Below, piece by piece: positions 21,688 through 25,145 of a stretch of DNA of 25,145 bases (its first letter is position 1; each line of letters begins with the position of its first letter). The notes beneath the pieces are model-generated. The model searched no databases. It saw only the letters and a program-made list of their open reading frames with translations, and was not told where the DNA came from. Position numbers and translations under genes: made by a program. Source of the stretch: a virus; IMG/VR virus record IMGVR_UViG_3300009154_000255, positions 1 to 25,145 of that record. One strand, written 5' to 3'.

Positions 21688-21825
21688 CTATCCTCTTTGT
21701 ATAATGCACCTAGCCCTAGACCTATCTAGACTAGCGTGATTGTATATAGCAGCACGCACAATGCACGCTTGTCTATCATGTGTGCACCATGGCGGTGTGT
21801 CTGCCCATGGTGCAGTGATTAACAT
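21688..21825 (-). CDS. Possible small ORF, 45 aa
   Basis: An ATG frame at 21825 ends in TAG five bases before the next GTG, filling the gap between two genes. The product begins MLITAPWADTPPWCTHD and ends RSRARCIIQRG. There is no ribosome site before the ATG, and part of the frame is formed by the inverted repeat at 21783-21814, so it may be chance. Its 3' end carries the next gene's ribosome site. Confidence 0.25.
   Translation of the reverse strand: MLITAPWADTPPWCTHDRQACIVRAAIYNHASLDRSRARCIIQRG
21783..21814. other. 10-bp perfect inverted repeat
   Basis: TGCACCATGG (21783-21792) pairs exactly with 21805-21814 across a 12-base loop. It lies in the gap downstream of the 94-aa gene. No U-run follows on either strand, so it is a non-terminator hairpin, possibly an RNA processing site or operator. 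Confidence 0.5.
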
Positions 21826-21855
21826 ACAAAAGATTAGCATGTTACAGGTGCGTGC

Positions 21856-22140
21856 TCATGGCTTCACCCCCGGCGGGATAGGCGAGGCAGCCAGTATGTT
21901 TTCCCAGTCTAGCGAGCAGATGTAACCATTCTGCTCGCTAAAGCCGTCTAGCATTTCCTCCGTCGGCTCAACCGGCACCACAGCCCACCCTGCCTTGCGG
22001 ATTGCGGCAATGGCGGCGTCTGCTTTGGCAAAGCACCCCACGCACGACTTTTGGTGGTGGCAGATGATAATGCCGTCGCACAGCACCTCTTTTGCCAGCC
22101 GCTCCAGCAACTCAGCTTTGTCTTTTGCTGGTTCGGTCAT
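21856..22140 (-). CDS. Small phage protein with Cys/His cluster, 94 aa
   Basis: The ATG overlaps the upstream stop. CDGIIICHHQKSCVGC holds four Cys and two His in 16 residues, a possible zinc site. It is followed by a helix (KADAAIAAIRKAGWAVVPVEPTEEMLDG) and an end (WENILAASPIPPGVKP) seen in many small phage proteins of unknown function (from memory). Base composition is more GC-rich than the flanks, with GGCGGC and CCGGCG runs, which suggests recent acquisition. It is downstream of the 83-aa gene in the same unit. Confidence 0.7.
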   Translation of the reverse strand: MTEPAKDKAELLERLAKEVLCDGIIICHHQKSCVGCFAKADAAIAAIRKAGWAVVPVEPTEEMLDGFSEQNGYICSLDWENILAASPIPPGVKP

Positions 22141-22388
22141 ATGTCAAAGTCCTCTGCATCAAAACCCATATCGTTCAACTGTTCTTCTGCAAATTCAGCG
22201 AATGCATCTTCTGGTGTCGTGCCACCCTCGTAGGCATCAGCAAAGTTCCAATCTGGAAAGTCCAATAGGCTTAGACCTAGTTTCTTAATGCACAGTTTAT
22301 CCATAGTGTTAAACCATGCAGTAAAGAGCGCATCGTGTGGTTCTTTCCAACCATGTTCACGAGCTTGTTCTATTGTCATTGCACGCAT
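22137..22388 (-). CDS. Small acidic phage protein, 83 aa
   Basis: AAGGGA eight bases before the ATG supports the start. Two tryptophan-containing helices come first (AREHGWKEPHDALFTAWFNTMDKLC). Then DAYEGGTTPEDAFAEFAEEQLNDMGFDAEDFDI, a Y-x-x-G-x-T-P-E-x-A pattern common in small phage proteins, followed by a strongly acidic tail. Acidic early proteins are sometimes DNA mimics; that is only a suggestion here. It overlaps the next gene by four bases. Confidence 0.7.
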   Translation of the reverse strand: MRAMTIEQAREHGWKEPHDALFTAWFNTMDKLCIKKLGLSLLDFPDWNFADAYEGGTTPEDAFAEFAEEQLNDMGFDAEDFDI

Positions 22389-22420
22389 TGTCTTGTTCCC
22401 TTGTTGTGTTGTGTAGATGT

Positions 22421-22573
22421 TTACTTGATGCCGTAAAGCATTCTAATACTGTAAGTGTCTGCAAGCCATTGCCTGCACTCACTCGCTGATCTAAATGCTT
22501 GAAGTGTGGTGCCATTGTATTGAATAAGCCACCAATCAAATGCATCAAGCACTAGTTTAATTCTTTGTCTCAT
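22421..22573 (-). CDS. Small protein, 50 aa
   Basis: A frame of 50 codons runs from ATG at 22573 to TAA at 22421. AAGG lies about 11 bases upstream, a weak site. The product begins MRQRIKLVLDAFDWWLIQYN and continues TTLQAFRSASECRQWLADTY. The strand-then-helix plan with a FxSxxExxxxWL helix resembles the 41-aa protein at 24538-24663 (AFSTMEALQRFIAAY), so both may belong to one small fold. It fills a gap between two genes on the same strand. Confidence 0.55.
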   Translation of the reverse strand: MRQRIKLVLDAFDWWLIQYNGTTLQAFRSASECRQWLADTYSIRMLYGIK

Positions 22574-22688
22574 ATGATTGAGCACCTTGCTGCCACTAAT
22601 GTATTACACAAAGCACACCCCAATAGTGTGAATGTGTCATGCTGTAGGCCGCAGTTAGCCTAGCATTTTCATGTTGCTTTGCTGTGTT

Positions 22689-22928
22689 CTAGGTGGATGG
22701 TGCTTTGCCATCCTCACCGTCAAACCATTCAGCACTATAGCGAACGCTTTGCGGCTCAATGCCATGCTGCAATGCGTATTGTTTTATTGCTGCTGCCATG
22801 CTGGCATATGCAACAGTCTTATGCGTTGCTGATATGTAGCACTGTGCTTGTGCCATGCTGCCATCATTAAGCGATACGTCCATGATTAGGTGCAGATTGT
22901 GCTTTAGATAACGCTGCTTTAAACTCAT
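22689..22928 (-). CDS. Small hypothetical protein, 79 aa
   Basis: The ATG at 22928 follows AAAGGGA in the ribosome-site cassette shared by the early genes; a longer in-frame start extends past the predicted transcription start and is rejected. The product has a basic N-terminus (SLKQRYLKHNLHL), a strand, then YASMAAAIKQYALQHGIEPQSVRYSAEWFDGEDG. It is first after a strong promoter with a leader of about 23 bases. A near-copy of the dispersed palindrome (GCTTTAGATAACGC, 22901-22914) lies in its first codons. Function unknown. Confidence 0.7.
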   Translation of the reverse strand: MSLKQRYLKHNLHLIMDVSLNDGSMAQAQCYISATHKTVAYASMAAAIKQYALQHGIEPQSVRYSAEWFDGEDGKAPST

Positions 22929-22957
22929 TGGCTTTTCCCTTTGCTGATTATGTAATG

Positions 22958-22986
22958 AATATAGCATATAAATAGTGTTATGTCAA
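22958..22986 (-). promoter_or_regulatory. Strong extended -10 sigma70 promoter
   Basis: TTGACA (22986-22981), 17-base spacer ending in TGC, and TATATT (22963-22958) lie between the terminator at 23031-23060 and the gene at 22928. Five of six -10 matches plus the extended TGn make it strong. Start near 22951. Confidence 0.85.
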
Positions 22987-23030
22987 ATTTGCATAGGTGC
23001 GTTGCGCTTATTGCATTGCTTATGGACATG

Positions 23031-23060
23031 AAAAAACCCCGCTCAAATGAATGAGCGGGG
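23031..23060 (-). terminator. Intrinsic terminator
   Basis: On the - strand CCCCGCTC and GAGCGGGG form an 8-bp stem around an 8-base loop, followed by six U (23036-23031). It ends the earliest unit after the 66-aa gene, and the promoter at 22958-22986 starts the next one. Confidence 0.92.
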
Positions 23061-23122
23061 CGACGCAGGAGCGACGTTAATTGTGTGCTAGGCGCGCATT
23101 GCACTAGTGCTAACGCATTGCA

Positions 23123-23323
23123 TCACACTTCCACGCTATCCCAACCATGCGGCACGCTATACTTGCGCGCAATGGTGACATGCGTTGCAATGCCTAACAC
23201 GTCCATCATGTCTAACACATTTGCTTTATGCAAAGCATCTGCATTGGGATTAAGCGCAAGCCATTCACGCAATGCCTGAATGGCTGCAATGGTGGCGTCA
23301 TGGGATATTGTCATGTTAGTCAT
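23123..23323 (-). CDS. Small hypothetical protein, 66 aa
   Basis: AAGGATTAGACC before the ATG is the shared ribosome-site cassette. The product is helical (TIAAIQALREWLALNPNADALHKANVLDMMDVLG) with an aromatic, acidic end (SVPHGWDSVEV). The family is not recognised. It is the last gene before the terminator at 23031-23060. A palindromic GCTTTATGCAAAGC lies within it at 23223-23236. Confidence 0.7.
   Translation of the reverse strand: MTNMTISHDATIAAIQALREWLALNPNADALHKANVLDMMDVLGIATHVTIARKYSVPHGWDSVEV
23223..23236. repeat. Dispersed palindrome variant (GCTTTATGCAAAGC)
   Basis: GCTTT and AAAGC arms around ATGC. It differs from copy 1 in the inner bases and lies inside the 66-aa gene. Confidence 0.4.
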
Positions 23324-23344
23324 TGGTCTAATCCTTCTGTTGTT

Positions 23345-23364
23345 TTTGCTTTATCTAAAGCAAA
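23345..23364. repeat. Dispersed palindrome copy, extended to 9-bp arms
   Basis: TTTGCTTTA and TAAAGCAAA flank a two-base centre in the 46-base gap between two genes. As RNA it forms a tight hairpin just before the ribosome site of the gene at 23323. No U-run follows on the - strand. Confidence 0.55.
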
Positions 23365-23369
23365 TTTGT

Positions 23370-23534
23370 TTACGGATTATGCCGCATTGCATCATGCAGC
23401 ACTGCTTCCGCTGCAATGAGTGCAAGCGCGCATTTGCGCAACGCATCTTGCGTGGCGCTGCTATCTAGCAGCAATTTGCGCTGATATTCTTTTATTGCAT
23501 CATACAAGATGCGCGCATCGGTTGCGTTAAGCAT
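23370..23534 (-). CDS. Small hypothetical protein, 54 aa
   Basis: The ATG at 23534 is preceded by AAAGGGAATAG; the longer in-frame start has no site. The product is helical throughout (ATDARILYDAIKEYQRKLLLDSSATQDALRKCALALIAAEAVLHDAMRH), probably a two-helix bundle. Function unknown. Its ribosome site can pair with an upstream hairpin arm (see the element at 23539-23615), so its translation may be regulated. Confidence 0.65.
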   Translation of the reverse strand: MLNATDARILYDAIKEYQRKLLLDSSATQDALRKCALALIAAEAVLHDAMRHNP

Positions 23535-23538
23535 GGTT

Positions 23539-23615
23539 CTATTCCCTTTGTCCAATACCCTTGCACCATTGCTAGGCATTGAAGGAATAGCATGGACAAT
23601 GCCACGCTATTCCCT
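23539..23615 (-). promoter_or_regulatory. Possible Shine-Dalgarno toggle upstream of the 54-aa gene
   Basis: On the - strand GGAATAGC (23613-23606) pairs with GCTATTCC (23591-23584), extended by TGG/CCA inside. The same CTATTCC can pair with GGAATAG at 23545-23539, which overlaps the ribosome site of the gene at 23534. The two pairings exclude each other, so the element could open or close the start. The complementarity is seen; regulation is inferred. Confidence 0.4.
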
Positions 23616-23621
23616 GAATGA

Positions 23622-24425
23622 CTAGGCTGCAACGCTATCCGCATCGGGCTGCAATGCTTGCAGCTTCTGCACGATACCGGCAAGCACTGCCAAGTTACTA
23701 GGTGAAGCCGCAGCATACGCTTCAATGATGCTTTCGAACGTATCGAACGCTTCACCTGATACGTTATAGTCCGCTGCGGCCATCATGCTGGATACAAGCG
23801 GCAACGCTTCAACTAGCGTGGCAGCGTTCGCGCCATTGGAAGTCTCAGTTTGCGACGCGTCGCGCTTTGTTTTTGGGCGCGATGCAGCAATGATAGAAGC
23901 TTCACTGATAGTAAACGCATAGCGTTCATCATCATCGGTCTCAGTCTCAAGCTTCATAATCATCTTTTCGCGCCCAGACATCGGAAGCATGACTGGCGAT
24001 TTACTGCGCACAATGCGGATACGTCCATCTGGCACAAACCATGCAACAGGGAATGTCACATTATTGTCCACAATCTGCATACTTACGCCATGCTTTTCGG
24101 CTAGCAGTGTGCAAGCGCGATATAGGTTTACCGCGCGGCGGATAAACCCTTGCATGTTGCGAGTTTCCGCAGCATCATCATCGGACATACCTTTGATTGA
24201 CGCGACTTCCGCAGCTTCCAATAAATCACGCGTCACGTCTTTGATGCATTCATCACTATCCGCGCGCCATGCCATGGCATTTTCTGCCACGCGCATGCCA
24301 ATATATGGCGCTACCTCTTTCGCCATATACTTGGCGATAGAGCCGTAGCCTTTGCGTTCTTCGCGCATTGCATCTTTCGCTCCCTTACGGATACGTTCAT
24401 TCCAATTGTTGCTAACAGTAGCCAT
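23622..24425 (-). CDS. Early hypothetical protein, 267 aa
   Basis: AAAGGGA eight bases before the ATG supports the start. Residues 1-100 are helical and basic (NNWNERIRKGAKDAMREERKGYGSIAKYMAKEVAPYIG), with a further helix (NMQGFIRRAVNLYRACTLLAEKHG). Residues 115-165 are beta-rich (VDNNVTFPVAWFVPDGRIRIVRSKS), followed by an acidic loop (TETDDDERYAF). The last 90 residues are Ala/Ser-rich helices. I do not recognise the family. It is the largest early gene and second in the first early unit, a usual place for host-takeover proteins, which remains inference. Confidence 0.75.
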   Translation of the reverse strand: MATVSNNWNERIRKGAKDAMREERKGYGSIAKYMAKEVAPYIGMRVAENAMAWRADSDECIKDVTRDLLEAAEVASIKGMSDDDAAETRNMQGFIRRAVNLYRACTLLAEKHGVSMQIVDNNVTFPVAWFVPDGRIRIVRSKSPVMLPMSGREKMIMKLETETDDDERYAFTISEASIIAASRPKTKRDASQTETSNGANAATLVEALPLVSSMMAAADYNVSGEAFDTFESIIEAYAAASPSNLAVLAGIVQKLQALQPDADSVAA

Positions 24426-24445
24426 AACATAATTCCCTTTTGCCT

Positions 24446-24465
24446 ATGCTGCATCATTGCAGCAT
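24446..24465. other. 8-bp hairpin before the 267-aa gene ribosome site
   Basis: ATGCTGCA and TGCAGCAT are exact complements around a four-base loop. In the - strand mRNA the hairpin ends a few bases before AAAGGGA. It may protect the 5' end or be a processing site. Confidence 0.5.
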
Positions 24466-24498
24466 CAATAGCCTACTAGCCATTGCCACAGCGCAGTA

Positions 24499-24519
24499 GC
24501 AGATATTTTGCATATCTGC
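24499..24519. other. 8-bp hairpin in the same gap
   Basis: GCAGATAT and ATATCTGC are exact complements around a five-base loop, 33 bases from the previous hairpin. No U-run follows, so it is not an intrinsic terminator. Confidence 0.45.
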
Positions 24520-24537
24520 CATGCGTTATGGGAATGG

Positions 24538-24663
24538 TTAGCCTAGATGCCATTCAGCGGGCTTGTAAGCCGCAATAAAGCGTTGCAGCGCTTCCATTGT
24601 GCTGAATGCATCATGCAGCCACATATTAGACCCTTCATAGCGGTAGGAAATTTTATACTTCAT
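24538..24663 (-). CDS. Small early protein, 41 aa
   Basis: The ATG at 24663 has AAAGGGATTAGAC upstream; a longer frame from 24783 lacks a site. The product, beginning MKYKISYRYEGSNMWLHDAF and continuing STMEALQRFIAAYKPAEWHLG, has two strands and one amphipathic helix. It is the first gene of the early unit after the promoter at 24820-24849, with about 150 bases of untranslated leader. Function unknown; its plan resembles the 50-aa protein at 22421-22573. Confidence 0.6.
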   Translation of the reverse strand: MKYKISYRYEGSNMWLHDAFSTMEALQRFIAAYKPAEWHLG

Positions 24664-24819
24664 TTGTCTAATCCCTTTGTTGCGTTGCGTCGTTCTGACA
24701 ATTGGAAGATAGCACAGCCCGAGACTGGAACCAGTGCTAGTTAGGAATGGCTGATATGCGTTAAACACATGGCTCAACTGCATTAAGTAAACACATACTA
24801 ATAACTCACTTGATATGTA

Positions 24820-24849
24820 TATATACCATACTTATACAGTCTATGTCAA
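24820..24849 (-). promoter_or_regulatory. Early promoter overlapped by an inverted repeat
   Basis: TTGACA (24849-24844), 18-base spacer ending in TATGG, and TATATA (24825-24820). The -35 box lies inside CTATGTC-AAATGA-GACATAG (24841-24860), a 7-bp inverted repeat that could be an operator. It is the first promoter of the - strand arm in the window. Confidence 0.65.
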
Positions 24850-24858
24850 ATGAGACAT

Positions 24859-24933
24859 AGTATAGATCAAGTATAGAATAGCACAAAGTAAGTATAGAAT
24901 AGTTTATACTGTCAGATTTACTATGGCTATACT
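24859..24933. repeat. AGTATAG iteron cluster
   Basis: AGTATAG occurs at 24859-24865, 24870-24876 and 24891-24897, and inverted at 24927-24933. The two central copies are part of the 13-base direct repeat AAGTATAGAATAG (24869-24881 and 24890-24902), spaced 21 bases or two helical turns. It lies just upstream of the early promoter. An activator/repressor array or a replication origin are both possible. Confidence 0.55.
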
Positions 24934-24940
24934 TGCAACG

Positions 24941-24954
24941 GCTTTATGTAAAGC
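24941..24954. repeat. Dispersed palindrome copy (GCTTTATGTAAAGC)
   Basis: Six-base arms with a two-base centre, in the gene-free early control region. It shares arms with the copies at 21376 and 23348. Confidence 0.5.
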
Positions 24955-24957
24955 AAT

Positions 24958-24970
24958 CCTAGCTGCTAGG
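24958..24970. repeat. 13-bp palindrome CCTAGCTGCTAGG
   Basis: Six-base arms around one base, four bases from the previous palindrome. An operator-like site; no protein can be named. Confidence 0.4.
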
Positions 24971-25145
24971 CTCATTCTAGCTATCAGCAATTCGTGCGAG
25001 ACCCCCCGCCTAATTCCTAAAACCAAAAGGGGGGCATGTTAGTGCAGCCATGGATAGTATGGCATATCTACTCTCCCATGTTCTTCTAATTCCTACATAC
25101 CACCGTTTGCACTATGCTTATTAAGTCTGACATCGTTATATAATC
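24971..25145. other. Gene-free right end of the window
   Basis: Together with the preceding repeats, the region from 24784 holds no convincing gene. This part has CCCCCC (25002-25007) facing GGGGGG (25029-25034), a direct repeat CTAATTCCTA (25010-25019 and 25087-25096), and TATAAT at 25139-25144 on + without a -35 box. Only tiny frames of 8 and 17 codons occur. It is probably control sequence for the early genes. Confidence 0.4.

Noticed and set aside
22574-22688. Gene or terminator in the 115-base gap
   Set aside because: Only frames of 5 and 14 codons without ribosome sites; the TAGGC/GCCTA stem is short and lacks a U-run.
25020-25080. Leader peptides of 8 codons (-) and 17 codons (+)
   Set aside because: They are short and face each other over the same bases; the ribosome-like AAAAGGGGGG is part of the G/C inverted repeat.

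Overview
This window looks like part of a tailed double-stranded DNA phage, most likely podovirus-like. The evidence is a T7-type run of internal virion (core/ejection) proteins next to a tail-fibre end and a holin-like protein, together with a phage replication module built on a family A DNA polymerase. No host gene, tRNA, rRNA, integrase, insertion sequence or CRISPR array was seen. The host cannot be named. CTAG is unusually common (8 copies in 5521-6120), which is not typical of enterobacterial phages.

Layout. The left arm (1-8418, + strand) is the late/virion arm. It holds the C-terminus of a probable tail fibre, a 59-aa protein, a holin-like membrane protein, and a 255-bp non-coding block rich in inverted repeats. 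After that comes a tightly packed series: GNAT, core protein, GNAT, core protein, Ala/Pro-rich core protein, and a 1231-aa ejection protein carrying four DGFVDVP repeats. The right arm (24663 down to 8419, - strand) is the early/replication arm. The two arms converge at 8418/8419 with no spacer.

The - strand arm, in order of transcription, starts with many small early genes of unknown function (24.7-20.2 kb). These have strong Shine-Dalgarno sites, near-consensus sigma70 promoters and intergenic hairpins. Nucleotide metabolism follows: two CCLGVL-motif paralogues, a MazG-like pyrophosphohydrolase and a dCMP-deaminase-like enzyme. Next is a recombination set: a Cas4/RecB-like Fe-S nuclease, a RecA-like (Sak4-type) ATPase and an SSB-like protein. 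The last block is an isolated 84-aa gene with its own promoter, a structured 3' element and a terminator, then a ribbon-helix-helix-like protein, a RecD/Dda-like helicase, a dNMP kinase, a Myb-like protein, a UDG-exonuclease-PolA fusion and a DUF3987-type helicase/primase-like ATPase.

The most unusual signals are non-coding: (i) the 84-aa unit at 14635-15078, whose 3' end can fold into a closed branched RNA; (ii) a symmetric divergent promoter at 702-760, embedded in a 15-bp inverted repeat and facing a structured antisense segment; (iii) a possible Shine-Dalgarno toggle at 23539-23615; and (iv) iteron and palindrome clusters in the gene-free 24784-25145 region. All functions are inferred by eye from motifs; no database search was run.
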